Assembly (NCBI RefSeq): GCF_020882245.1
Contig: NC_083598.1
Coordinates: 6,069,178-6,133,177 of the forward strand
DNA length: 64,000 bases
Reading direction: 5' to 3'
DNA from: Rhopalosiphum padi
Lineage: Eukaryota; Arthropoda; Insecta; Hemiptera; Aphididae
Of this stretch, positions 26,626 to 40,205 are shown piece after piece. Every line of letters begins with the position of its first letter. Position 1 is the first letter of the stretch. Under the pieces are notes generated by a model. It was not told where the DNA came from and searched no databases. It was given only the letters and a program-made list of their open reading frames with translations. The position numbers and the translations under genes were made by a program.

Positions 26626-27948
26626 GTCTAACCTAACATAACCTGGGCCTGAGCAATTTTATACCCAACACCCGTATCTCAATATTTACCGTATAAAACC
26701 GACAAGAATATTGTTATTAAGCTCCGTCCTAGAACGTATACAAATTTTTTCCGTAAAACTACCAAATATTTGAAAAATAATAACATTATTATAATATTAT
26801 ATTATAGTGGTCAACGGTTTAATTAATTTATATTGATAATATGATAACTCTTATCGATATTGTATACAAAAATATGTGCATATATGATATGTAGACATGA
26901 CAGTAAAAATTTCAAAACGGATGAAAAGTGTGTTTTTTGTTCGACGAATGCGTACCGCTCGAAAGTAAAATTAACGACATACTAAAACACTAAACAAATA
27001 ACAATAATAACATAATATCATATTTTATAACACTAAGTTATCTAATGCAAATTATTTTAATTCTAATAATAATTACGTTTTATGCTAATTATCTATTTTA
27101 CTATTGTCTATTGTCCATTGTACTTTGTATAGCGTTTATTTTAACACCAAAATTATGAATGTTTTCACATGTTATACGTATTCTATAACACACACAATAC
27201 GTCGTACATTGTAATATAATATAATTTGAATGCTCTGATACTTATACGTTATACAATACTGTTTATAATACTATATACGATATACCTATAATGACAGTGT
27301 GCATATCTGCAATTTTTCCTCAGGGGAATTTTATTCAACGAATACATTAATATTTTGAGTCGTTTAGACGTTTGATACTTATATACAGGTAATATAGCTA
27401 TTCATTTTAATGTGGATTCGTCGATCCTACCTTTCGCAAATTTCAAATTTGTATATTTATATAATATACATGCTAATAATGTGTTCCAGTTTTTGTCTAT
27501 GTCAGCTACAGCTGTGTATATAATATGATTCGATCGGACAGGTCGGCCGTGGCGATTTCATCGATTCGTCTGAGACAATTTTGAAAACCTATATTGGCTA
27601 TATTTCTATTTTGTTTTTTACTCGTACATTCGTGCAGTTCCCCAGCTGTACATTTCTTCCTCTAGTATTTCAACATAAACTGTTTTCGCCGTACGTATTA
27701 CCATATAGTTGCCTATGAAACAACAATGATGAGCGTTTCTCAAGATTTTGAAATTCTGACGGCTGGCACATTATTATATGCGTATAGGTACTCGTACAAT
27801 GTAGGTAATACCACATATGCTATATACATGCAAAATATAATATGAAATAAATTTAATATGATATATATATAAATAAAAAACACGTGTTTAAAGCGAACGT
27901 GATGATAAAGTAGTATAGATATATATATTCTATACGAGTATTCTATTC

Positions 27949-27974
27949 GTGTGTGTGTGTGTGTGTGTGTGTGT
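27949..27974. repeat. (GT)13 microsatellite
   Basis: An uninterrupted GT dinucleotide run of about 26 bases, ending before ACATAT. Confidence 0.9.
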
Positions 27975-30651
27975 GTACATATATTATAATAGTGTATAAG
28001 TATACGTGACGCGGACGCTCCGGCTAGGTGGAAATAGAGCGCGAATAATTATTATACCGATGAGATCCGGAAAGTGACACAAACAATGAAATACTTTCGG
28101 GAAAAAATAAGCGACCGCCAAATCATGTTTTTGCGTTGAATAATAATAATATAATATTATGTATAATAACTAATCCTAATGGTCGTGTACATGGCTTTTC
28201 CGTTTATTGAAAATTATGAGAGTTGCTAACCTAACCTTTACCTAACCTATACCCAAAACGAAAAATACCCACTCATACTTATCTTAAAGTTCAAGTATAT
28301 TATATTCAAATAAATGTTGTTATTTCATAATATTCGTTATTATGACATTATATTTCGATGTTGTACCTAATGCGATCCTACGTATATGTATGTATAAAAT
28401 CTTCATTTTTATAAATAATACACACTTATCAAAAAATATTTATTAATAAAAATAACAATTTTACTAGAACTTTTCGATTTTATGTCAATATTATTTTATA
28501 TCTATTCCATTTGTGTGTATGATTTCATTATATGACTAAATGCGATATGTGTATACTGTATACTGTATACATAAATATAATTACAATATATTGTATATAT
28601 TACCTTACAAATATATTAATATTTTATTTAATTAATTAAATATTATAATTTTTAATTTATTTTATTTAATATATTAATATTAATATTAAATACCTGTTTT
28701 ACCAAGAATTTATTATTTTCGTTTAAAACCTACCTCAGACAATTTACTGTATACTTACGGGTGCAAAATCCATGCAGTTGTGTCATATGCTCAATTTATG
28801 ATATATAGGTAAATCGATATAAGAACGTGTTTGTATAGGATAGGTCATCCAATAAAAAGAGAAAACACCGTTTTTTGGGATTTTTCCAGGACAACGGCTT
28901 ATAAAGATATTATTATTACGGAACATATTAGATAGTATTATTTGGATATTCTGTTTTTTTGAATATATTATTATAAAATCATGTCAGGCAGGAGGTTTTA
29001 GTTCGCGCAGGCGAGTCATTCGGTTACAATCGTATACTGTATACTTAATTAAATATCCACTGAAGTACATTTTTTAAATAACCGTTCAGTTTCTCGTTGT
29101 ATCATATTATATTATAATACGGTCGCGTGTATAATGTAATAGCAGTTATAAACCCGTTACCTTCCCGCAACCCTGACCATAGGAAGACTACTTTGTATAC
29201 TAGTTGTACGTATAACATGTACATTACGATTATCCTAAGTATTAGTCATTTTTTAATGAACACGTTTTACTGTTACGAGAACCGTCTTTAAACAAATCGT
29301 CGTGGAATGCATATAATAATATTTATTATAAATATAATGTAATAATTAGCTTTAATATATAGTGTATAACATGGATAAAAAATTACACATACGCGTACCT
29401 TTCACGTATTTAAGTATACGGTGCTTAAATTGATGTGCTCTATCGTAGACTCACGGAATCGATATAAAAAAAAGACGGATTATACAAAGGGATTATAAAA
29501 TTATATTATAATTTATTTTTATGCATTACAATATTTGTATAGGTTATATTTAGGTTAAATTATATCATTAGCGTAGCAATGAATACGTATTTAATATAGA
29601 CGAAATATCTTTCAAGGGCGTGTACATATCGTATATTCGTATCGTAGTGGTAGTATAATAATAGGTATTCGATATTATCAAACCCACTAATATTTAGCAC
29701 ACAGCTCTACTGCACCTTTTAATGCATTTCGCATTTTCATTCTATTGAACCATCACAGGCATCACGTTATCGTTATGTACAAAGCCAAACATTTATTTTT
29801 ATTTTCCGGTAAAATAAACTAAATTTTTTTTTTTTATCAAAAATATTTATTTACAATCTGTATCATTTGTACAATAATCAAATGTGATAAATAACTAGAC
29901 ATTTAAAAATTAAAAATTACTCATTACTGTAGCTTTGATTTTAGTCGTTGTAAAATAATTAAACTTAATACAAATATAAAAATATTATTGCTAGAATAAA
30001 ACCTTTTTTTTTGAAAAGCAAAAGTATTTATATATATATATTTGTACATATTATAATTGAAGAAAAAACTAAAAGAATAATATAATTAAAATATTATCCT
30101 AATAGGTAATATACTAATATGTGATAAAATAATATAATATATAAGTATGGAAATAAATTGAAATAATAATAATACAAAAAAGTAAAACTTATAACAGCAT
30201 TGCATGCATATAAATTATATTAATAATTGTTTTAATTTTTATATGAAATTAACGTAGTTAGTAAAATCGAATACATCGTTTATTGGAAATAGTATAAATC
30301 CAGTTTTAATGAATATTATTGAATAAGCTTTTTCTTTTGTACGGTTATGGAAGGACATATGTGTAGGACGTGTAGGTACATACTTAATAGTTATATTATG
30401 GTGGTAAGCTTACAACTGTGATATAGACTCTATGAATGGGTCTTTAATCGTTATGGATTACGCGATGCTCATGATTTGTTAGTTCTAATTTGATTTAATC
30501 CACAGAGTACTCAATCATTCAATGACTTAACTAGAGTTCCGGACTCTTCTATGTGACATCATATGATTAAACCTAATAATATTTATTGATATAACATTAA
30601 AATAAGACAATAACATAATTATTATATTAATCATGCATGTTGTGTGTTTAC

Positions 30652-30667
30652 AGACTAATCGCGAACG
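30652..30667 (+). other. Splice acceptor and short 5' UTR before the carboxypeptidase start codon
   Basis: TTGTGTGTTTACAG ends at 30653 and is followed by ACTAATCGCGAACG and the ATG at 30668. A pyrimidine-biased tract plus AG just before the start codon implies at least one non-coding 5' exon farther upstream. Confidence 0.6.
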
Positions 30668-33600
30668 ATGGCACCTTCCACCGCGACGACGTGCCGGGCG
30701 AGAGCTGACGGTCGTCGCTCGCATCTGCTGCTGTCGGTTCGGACTTTGGTCGTGGTTACAATCGCGGTCGCCATATTCGCGCTGCCAGTTCATTGTCAAT
30801 CCGAAAAACGACTATCGTCCATCCAACAGCAACAGCAACAACACCAGTACTACGATTCGGAGGAGCTGACCGGTGGCGCCGAGGTAATCAAGAGCAAAAT
30901 TCGACCGGACACGTATTCCCAAGACCCATCACCGTCGCAACAGTATGAAAAACACTTGCAACATGGAAAGCAATCGGACGCGGTTGGCTTAGCTTCCACC
31001 GTGTACGGCGAACAATATGGCGACGGAGGAGCTCTGTTGCAGCAGGATCAGCCCCTGTTAGACGAGGAAGCCCAGGAGTCGATCAGCTCAGGTTCGATAA
31101 ACAATCACAGGATACCACAGTATACGCGTGCCGGGTCTCCCGTACCTGGCGATGTGATCGAGGGCAAGAATGTGGGCAACCGCGCCGTCGGAAACAACTA
31201 CCATCACCCTGGTAACCCATCACCAGCTTCCGGTGGTTATGCCGTTGACTCTGCGTATGGCCCGCACTACAGTTCCCAGGACCTGGTCCAGGATCAAAAC
31301 TATCAGCTCGAATTTAAGTATCATGACTACGATAAGATGACCAAGTTCCTGAGGACCACATCATCTCGATTCCCCAACCTCACAGCTCTCTATTCCATCG
31401 GAAAATCCGTCCAAGGTAAGCCTCGCATTTATAAAATTATATATAGTATATTCTACTCATTGTTAATACCTATTTACATTATTATTTTCTACTGTTATAC
31501 TTTGTACATAATACGATGTTAATGATTCACATTTAAAATGTTATGTTCGAAGACCCTGTGTCTAAATATTATTGATTTGTTTTCCTGGACAACAGTGCGG
31601 TTATGTCTCCTTTTTGTAAAATTGGCTTATTATATTGTTTCAGTCTTGGTTGAGTACGTATGACATACCCGGTATGCATTTTCTAATTGATTTCGATTTT
31701 GCTTATAATATAAAATATAAACCATTTAGTATTATTATTGTAAAATATAATTACTATATAGTGTGTCATAAGCGCAATAAGCACATACTGTTTTTAAAAC
31801 TAGAGGAATGTGCTTGTTTTAGTTTTATCGAGAGAGCTCACTAGGTCTAAGCTTATAAGTATACTTATAGTACCATCGCTATCATCTATACAGATTAAAT
31901 GTTATTTTATTAGCGTTCCAGATTGAAAATTTTTCAGCACTACAACATGTGAAAAAATATTTACATACTTCACAAAATTCTAGTAACAAGTTAAAGTTTT
32001 TACAAAAAATTTCGAGCAATTCAGCTGTTATTAGTTATTATATTGAAACTTTTATCATGCTCGATATCGTATACTTTAGTCTTTAAGTTACACAGTATAA
32101 TATAAGAACTATTAATATTGTAATAACTAATAATGAATAATAAATAAAATTATAATAATATCTATTATTAATATATATTATGTACTTTATGTGTACTTCT
32201 TGTTTTTATGTGTAAATATCGCTTATATAACTTTAAAATATATTATTCGACAATTTGAGTAACAATTGTAAGAACACTGAAATAATCGTCGTATAATATT
32301 GTATAATCGTATATAATAATATAATATATGTTTATTACCTTCAATTATAATGCCAATCTAAAATGTACAATATAAAATTAAAAAAAAAAACTTAAATATT
32401 ATAGGTCGTGACTTGTGGGTCATGGTGGTGTCTTCCAGTCCGTACGAACACATGATTGGCAAGCCAGATGTCAAATACGTAGCTAATATGCACGGAAACG
32501 AAGCGGTTGGCAGAGAGCTCATGTTGCATCTTATTCAGGTAACTATAGTCTATACCTAATAAAACTTTAGTACCCATCGGCTATTACCAATAGGTAATAA
32601 CTAATAGATATAATATACAGCCGTGCAGACAATTGAAAATATTCTAAAAATGTACAATTTTACATGTATATACTATATATTATACTTCTACGATTTATTG
32701 TATATTGAAATAACATATTTCAATAAGATTCCATACTCTTTGATTGATTGCCATTATGTATATGCCGTATTCAAAAGTTAAAGCAACCCTTTTCCATCTG
32801 AATAGGTAATTTGTAATGTAGTATTCGTATACAATTATTTTATATTACACTGATTTGAATAAAATAATCGAAAATAAATGATGCTCAGTAGTTATTTAAA
32901 TAATCTATTGGATATAATTATAATGCGCCATACATACATATATTTATATAATACATTAGGAATTCTGAAATTATTGATAAACTGACAACTGTTGCAGACG
33001 TCAATCGCCGTGCACGCTAACGCCATCACATATGCATACACAATAATAATATAGTTTAGCCGTAATAACATGCATATACAGACATACAGTTACATAATAC
33101 ATAACTGTAAATTTTAAATTTTAATTTATTCATGATGATAAATCTTAAACTAGTTCTTGAAAAAAAAAAAAAAATTCTATAATTATTTTTACGATTTTTG
33201 GAGTCGTGTATAATAATAACCGTTTTAACACCATTGGAGATATTATTATTATAGTTTACACTTGAACGCGTTACTTTTGATTTTAATTTTCATGCGAAAT
33301 TTTGTTTAAAGGAAGCATTATTATGCAATAATAACATACATATAAAAACAATCTATTCGGAAACATTGTTTACCGCCGGATTTAAATGTGCGAGTTGTGG
33401 TGCACAAAGTATACAACTGAATTCCGTAAAACTATTGAGAATTCAATTCAAAGAAATTATTTCCCGTAAGAATAAAACGTATAATAATCCGTAAAATTAT
33501 TTTTAATTGTTGATTTGACGACCGTATAAAAAGCGTACAACGAATATTTCGCGTTTACGGTACATTTTACAAAAACGATTATAGACTGTCGTATGTTTCT

Positions 33601-36600
33601 AGCAGTTTCTCGACTTATGCTTACGTACATTGTACATTTAAATATATATATCTTGGTATCGAATGTTTCCGGTTTCCGGTAAATATTTTATATTTCCACG
33701 TTTTTTCGTGGTTGCATTGTGCGTAAAAATTACACATATTAGCACTGCAGTCTGCCCTCCGCATGGGTGAAGGCGCCAGATGGTAATTGTTCCCTTATTT
33801 CCCGTACCTCGACTCAAAATTAATAAAATATTTTGAACGGTATATCTGATATATATGGTATTTGTGAGTTGCTAACAACGTCCAATCTTTATAACTTTAC
33901 CCTATCAGATTTTTAATAATAATCCGCATATACCCGTGTGCGTTCAGTCATCGGTTTCGGATATAGCACAAGATAAAAACTAGCCAATATTTGCTATTAA
34001 TTTTAAATAATATAATCTAATCAATACACCCTTTAAATTTAAAATAATATTACATCTTTTGTGTTTTTTTGATATTTGTTTATTTATTCATCAAAACATT
34101 ATTGATATTTGATTCAGAAAGAGATATGGTATTGGACAAAATGACAAAGTCATAAATAAATAACAAATATTTACATTAACTGTTTATTTATTTATTCGGG
34201 ACGTTTAGAATTTCGAAACTTATTAAATAAATATAGCGATTGGCGAGAAAGAATTGCTATTTCCAAAAATTATTTTGTATTGTTTTATTTACGGTGTATT
34301 GTAGTTTAGGGTAAAACGTTACTTTTTATTTAGCATTCCAGCCCTGCGCTAAAAAAAATTTTTTTAAAAAATTAATAAATTTACAAGGGACGATAATATA
34401 ATATATGAATCAACAATATCAAATTGTATTAGTATTATTTAATTTAAAAATAAAAATAAAAATTTGGTTTGTGTCCATTAGTATTTGGTGAACAGTTACT
34501 CGGTGGACCCGTACATCAGATGGCTTTTGGATAACACGCGAATCCACGTGTTGCCGTCAATGAACCCGGACGGTTTTGAGGTGGCCCGCGAAGGTCAGTG
34601 CGATGGCGGCCAAGGCCGGTACAACGCACGCGGTTTTGATTTGAACCGCAACTTCCCAGACTATTTCAAGCAAAACAACAAGAGAGGACAACCGGAAACT
34701 GATGCCGTCAAGGAATGGACGTCCAAGATACAGTTTGTTCTGTCTGGTGGACTTCACGGGGGTGCCTTAGTGGCAAGCTATCCGTTTGATAACACTCCCA
34801 ACTCAAGTGAGTCGACTATATATTATCATTGCTATACTTATAATTTCATAACCTCTTGTGAACTGCATACCATAAATCATAATATATTAATAATAATACA
34901 AAATACTAATATCAATAGATCGATTAAATATAGACCCACACCCAGTTTAATAGTAGAATACAAACTTTTATTATTATTATAAATATTATTTAAAGCATAA
35001 TCTGTGCATCAGATAATATTTTCATCTAATTTGAAGGGCTCATATTATGTAGTTATTTGCATGATATTTGTTTAATGTTGATACAATTTATATCTTATTA
35101 TATAGAATATAATTTTATAGCATTTTTACTAAGATAGGTACTAGATACGTTATAATGTTACTGCATTTACAGTTCCTTTACTAAAAATTAAAATATTAAA
35201 ACATGATTTTTTAAATTTTAAACGTACGAGTATTAATATTATACATTTCATTTATATTTCTAGATTTTATTTTAATTTTATCCCCTTTGTTTCAACTAAC
35301 GAAACGTGTCTGTATTATAAACCATGATTATATAATATGTTGACCAACATAGGTTAGTAATCTATCTATGAGTACTATATTTAAAAATTAATCATATATT
35401 TTATAAAAAAAAAAAATTGGATTTAAACGATATTTTCCATGTCTAACGAAATTCTAATTATAAAGGATTCTGTATTTCATCGCCACTGTGTTCTGGTAAG
35501 TATATACTCGTATATATAATTATATAGCAAAATAATAATATACGCTGTTCCTAAAAATACCTATTGTACATTCATTGACTATAGTATAAACATAATATAC
35601 CTATACGATATATAAAATTAATATACTAAATAAATGAAAAAATAAGGTAACTCAATGATTTGGAGTTACTCGTAGACTCGAAACGACGTCTCTATATTTT
35701 AATGTATTTATCGTGATGTTCCCGTTCATATCGTGACCGTGACAATGAAAATGTGTTGTTATTATTTTTTTTTCGCAGTATTTCAAAATGATCAGTATAA
35801 ATTAAAATGTACATTGCGCATATAATATAGATACACTATAATTTGTATATAGGTGCATACTATTAGCTAGGTAGGTGTACACTATACACGCGTCAACGTT
35901 TTAAGCGCCATAATTATTACAATAATATCTATTATGGTATAATACGCGTAAAATAAATTAATAATTATTCTTATCGGACGTGACAACTGAGCACTGACAA
36001 GATGTTATTATAACAATGTATAATATTATTATTTATTATCATATTATCATCCCAACATCATCATTCATCGTCATTAGTCGGACGTCCCGGTATACCTGTA
36101 TAATACATATATTATTTTCAATTATGTGTTTTATGCTTTACAGTGTTCCAGAGCTACACCTCTACACCGTCGCTGACGCCCGACGACGACGTGTTTAAAC
36201 ATTTGGCTCTGACCTACTCCAGAAACCACCCGACGATGAACCAAGGAGTGGCATGCAAAGCAGGAACGCCGACGTTCAATAACGGCATCACCAACGGAGC
36301 CGCGTGGTATCCGCTCACAGGTAAAAACCGGTCAAACCATCGTAGGCGCACGTAATTCCGAATGTTATGTTATTATGTTTTCACGACGATAAAGAAAATA
36401 TCTTTGAACCGATAACGATACATACCTTAGAAACCTACGCACAATGGAATTATTAAACATATCATATAGATACTTACCTAATTATCCATACAGGACGATT
36501 ATTTTAACTGCCGCACTAATTACATTCGTTATAACAAAAAAGATATATAATGAATGATTTTAAAATATTATTTTTTTCTACATAGTTTGAACTGTTTGAA

Positions 36601-39600
36601 GTCATCATACGTAACAACATTTTTGAGAAAAAAAACATAATGTATGTTTTCAGTTTTGCTACTCATACTTTGTTTTTGGAAGTTTTTGTACATACCTACA
36701 ATAATTATGTTCAAAATATGGCATTGCAGAGTATGAAATTAAAGATGTATACTGTTGTTCAATAATTAAAAAAAAAAATTTACTTGAATGACATAGATGA
36801 TAGATACAAAATATAGTTTAAAAAATTGCTTTTTACTGTGACTTCAAAAAAATGTACAAAAAATATTTCCAAAAACATTAAAAAGATACTCTTCGATATA
36901 ACGAGTGTTTACCTTAAGAACAACGACTTTTATTACGTATCGCAGCAGTATTGCGATAATTATTTAATACATATTTAATATTTATTATTAGTAAAATGTA
37001 ATTAACTGTGCGCATACATAATCAAAGACATTATATGTTTGATCACATGCGTGGATAAATGTAGGTATTGTATTATAGATATATTATATAATATATATTA
37101 TTATATAGGTATCTATACTACGATTGAAAATATACCCACTGGCTACCTCAGTGATATCTACGAATCTCAAATTGTAGTAGGTATCTACGGTATGCAGATA
37201 CTACTCTTGCCAGACATACATATTTAAGTATAGGTATTTCCGCGGGCGCAGAAAATACATGTTTTTCGTTTTAAACATTAAATAATTATACATGGATAAC
37301 GCCAGTATAACAGTCAGCTCTGCATAGTGCAGTTACTTACCTAGTTGTATTCTAGGACTGTCGTATTATTATTTTTATGCCCGGAAGTGTACCGCGTGTG
37401 TGTATCATCATTTATATTCTGTGGTATTATTATAATGGGCACAGCTGAAATGATATACAATAGTCAATAATCAATAATATTATTATACTTTCTATATTGC
37501 CTATTTTATAATCGATTTCGTGCTAAATATTATTTTACAAAATGATGGCAACTGCAGCGTTAAAAGAACATTATATTTATTTTATTTTAAAATCTACTTT
37601 TTTATAAGACTTATCAACTATCGACATCGATTCCGTTTTTAATCCTATTGAAACATTACGATTATTAAAAACGCATTTCCATTAACAGTGAGATAAACGC
37701 AACTTCGACGTTTTCTTTTTAACAAAATAATGTACAGATGAGATTGTACTAAATAACAGTGAATATTTTTTTTAAATCACATAATTATTATGATTCAAAT
37801 TTTAAATTTACAACATTTTGAAATCATTAAGAATTAATATTTATTGATAAAATAAAAAAAGCTTACGTTAACGTATTACTAAATTAGTTCTCATAAATTT
37901 ATTTCATACTTTTGAATGATCAAAACAATGTCGACACTGAATCTCTAGACTCTAGTGAATCATTTTGAAAACAATAAATATTAAAGAATAGTTAATTTAC
38001 GCTCTATTCGAATTGCCTATACAGGACCCCTTAAAATGTGTATTCTGTCTTAACTTTTTTTATAATGCAACGTTGGGAATGGAACTAAACTCCTTCACTA
38101 CCTATGACCAGATACAAATAGTTTATCATTGTACTTACTTGTTTATTTAGTAATACCGCGTAACATACATATTTCGTTACACCTTTCTACCAAGGACATA
38201 TAATTATTATTCTTAATATTTGTTATTTATTTATTTTAATTTTAATAATATATCATTATAATTTATAACTGTATCTAATACTATGCTTTAATCGTGTAGG
38301 AGGTATGCAAGATTTTAATTACGTTTGGTACGGTTGCATGGAAGTGACATTGGAATTATCTTGTTGTAAATATCCGCCTACTTCCGAGCTGCCCAAACTC
38401 TGGGAAGAAAACCGATTGGTAAGATCACAATAATATAGTCAATATTGTGTTATATATTTACGTTGGATTATGTTATATATAAATAGTGCTGATCATCGCA
38501 CCATGTCTAATACTCTAATATGCATTTACTTATTTCCGACAATTTTTTTTTAGTCACTCGTCAAATTTTTGGCCGAAGCTCACCGGGGTGTCCACGGGTT
38601 CGTAATGGACGAACACGGTAACCCGATCGAAAAAGCGTCTCTTAAGATCAAAGGTCGTGACGTAGGATTCCAAACGACCAAGTACGGTGAATTCTGGAGG
38701 ATATTATTACCTGGCGTTTACAAGCTTGAGGTCAGTAAAACATGATTATACATAATATTATTATCTATGCAAAACAACACATATATAATAATATGTATAA
38801 TACCCACATTTCCAACTTTAGTACCAATTATTTTTACAAGCGTTTTTTTTATTTGGAAAAAATATTGTTCTATAAATTCCGTAAAAAATATGTTTATATT
38901 GAGTATCACAGTGACAATAATAACACCTTATTTACAGACACATTAGTTCTAGCAATACTATTTAATTACTGTTGTATACAAAAATTGCTAGGTAGAATTT
39001 AATTAAAAATTATTTTAGATACCTAAAATATGTATTTTTAACCTTCCTTACGTATCTTTTTAGAGATATGCAAAAGTATGAAAGAATACTATTTTTAACA
39101 TCAATATTCTGATCAGAATCTACTAATATAATAAAACGCAATAAAAGCTTTAATCAGCATTTTTTACATTGTATACAAATATGCATATAGGATGGAGGTG
39201 ATCGATTCACCGTAAAACACTCAATATAATATTCGAGAGTTATTACGTTAAACCGATCGCCGGCCGCGTTGGTATCAAAAAATTACGAGAATTCGTGGAC
39301 TAGGATTGCAGAGATTTACAAATAGGTGCATAGATAATATTTGAAAGACTTTTTTTTTTGGTTGGTGGGGGGAGGGGGCGCACAGCGAAGATTCAGGTCG
39401 GGCGAACCGTATACACTCCCGTATAAACCACCTGAACACGCCCCCCCGGTTCCGACACAATATATAACACATCATCCGTGTCGCTTGATTTCAGATCTAC
39501 GGGGACGGGTACATACCCAAGGAAATGGACTTCATGGTCGTGGAACAACACCCCACGCTGCTGAACGTAACACTGCACACGTCCAAGGTAGGTGGTCCGC

Positions 39601-39818
39601 CGGCGAACAGGCCGCGCCTAAAACCCTGGCAACCGCCGTGGATGACCGGCACCCGGGACGAGACGATCTCCGTCCGGGGTGCATCCCCGAATTCCAGCAG
39701 GAACTGGCGGGACGGGCTGCGGGCTTACTGCAGCGACGCGCGTTCGACGTCGCGCAGCTGGCACGCGAGAACCGTGGCCGTGGTGGCGGTCGTGCTTTTC
39801 TCCGGGCATCGCAAATAA
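30668..39818 (+). CDS. Secreted M14B metallocarboxypeptidase (CPE/CPD/CPM family), single catalytic domain, read-through C-terminus
   Basis: Exons 30668-31415, 32405-32538, 34482-34806, 36144-36320, 38300-38418, 38554-38730 and 39495-39818 join in frame to about 667 residues. Residues ~20-43 form a signal peptide (TLVVVTIAVAIFALPVHC). A Gln/Ser-rich linker follows, then the peptidase from about 215. Zinc ligands are in NMHGNEAVGREL (H279, E282) and SGGLHGG (H386). Substrate residues are in NPDGFE and RGFDLNRNFPD, and the general base is E480 in EVTLELSCCKYP. The family trims C-terminal Lys/Arg from peptides. A transthyretin-like domain follows (HGFVMDEHGNPIEKASLKIK to VTLHTSK). If the donor at 39588 is not used, the frame stays open through a GC-rich tail with hydrophobic AVVAVVLF near its end, which might be an anchor. 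Only one catalytic domain is present, so it is not multidomain CPD (silver). The exact orthologue is unsettled. Confidence 0.87.
31416..32404. other. Carboxypeptidase intron 1 of the coding region
   Basis: It starts GTAAG at 31416 and ends TATAG at 32404. It is AT-rich with no internal feature supported; an open stretch at 31635-31844 is intronic noise. Confidence 0.6.
32539..34481. other. Carboxypeptidase intron 2
   Basis: GTAACT donor and CATTAG acceptor. About 1.9 kb, AT-rich, with no coding signal seen. Confidence 0.6.
34807..36143. other. Carboxypeptidase intron 3
   Basis: GTGAGT donor and TTTACAG acceptor. About 1.3 kb of AT-rich sequence without a supported feature. Confidence 0.6.
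36321..38299. other. Carboxypeptidase intron 4
   Basis: GTAAAA donor and GTGTAG acceptor. About 2 kb, AT-rich. An open stretch at 37039-37227 is not credible as coding. Confidence 0.6.
38731..39494. other. Carboxypeptidase intron 6
   Basis: GTCAGT donor and TTTCAG acceptor. The 3' half carries a G-rich run near 39365-39380 and is richer in GC than other introns. No separate feature is supported. Confidence 0.55.
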
Positions 39819-39879
39819 CTGCTTTTCGCGACTATAATAACATATAATTGTATTTATCATACGTATTATTAATAGGACG

Positions 39880-40205
39880 TAGTGGTACTCGCCCGTGTTG
39901 TATCCGTCTTGCCGCGATGGTCGGCTCAGTTATTCAATTGCGCGGTGTTGTTAGCTTTAATATTACAGCAAACAATTGACCAATTATGAAATTAAAAAAA
40001 AAAAGAAAGTTATGTGCGCCTATTCTCTTTCATTAGATGCTTACGATACCTATTTTAGTTTTTAGACAAGTTATGAGTAGGTAAGTCTCCGAATAAAATA
40101 TCGATGTTTAAAAATGCTCATAATTTGCTTAAAAATTTAACAAAAGAGAACCAGATAGCCAATGTTTAAGTTTCATAATTGGTCAATTGACGATTCACTT
40201 TATTA
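39880..40205. repeat. Diverged palindromic repeat of the fold-back family
   Basis: CAATTGACCAATTATGAAA (about 39973-39991) reappears inverted as TTTCATAATTGGTCAATTG (about 40169-40189). Outside it, AGGACGTAGTGGTACTCGCC and TGTTGTATCCGTCTTG resemble the ends of the TTAA-flanked palindrome at 6898-7325. The internal block TTAGCTTTAATATTA is shared with the copy at 61905-62300. The right terminus is not clear, so this is an old or truncated member. Confidence 0.45.

Larger units (their letters stand above)
22251..30651. other. AT-rich region without convincing genes
   Basis: A long open frame at 23564-23911 is Ile/Tyr/His-rich, as expected from AT-rich chance sequence, and has no recognisable domain. 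Apart from the hAT MITE at 26358 and the GT microsatellite near 27949, I see no supported feature. A short block near 24378-24400 (TGCTGAGCGTAAATTTG) repeats a string found inside the palindromic element at 50226-50655 and may be a fragment of that family. Confidence 0.4.

Noticed and set aside
27936..28000. GT/TA-rich sequence as a possible recombination hotspot or Z-DNA element
   Set aside because: A plain microsatellite explains it; nothing in the sequence supports a function.
31635..31844. Open frame starting just after a TTTCAG-like site
   Set aside because: Considered as an alternative carboxypeptidase exon, but the peptidase sequence continues correctly from 31415 to 32405 and this stretch has no family similarity.
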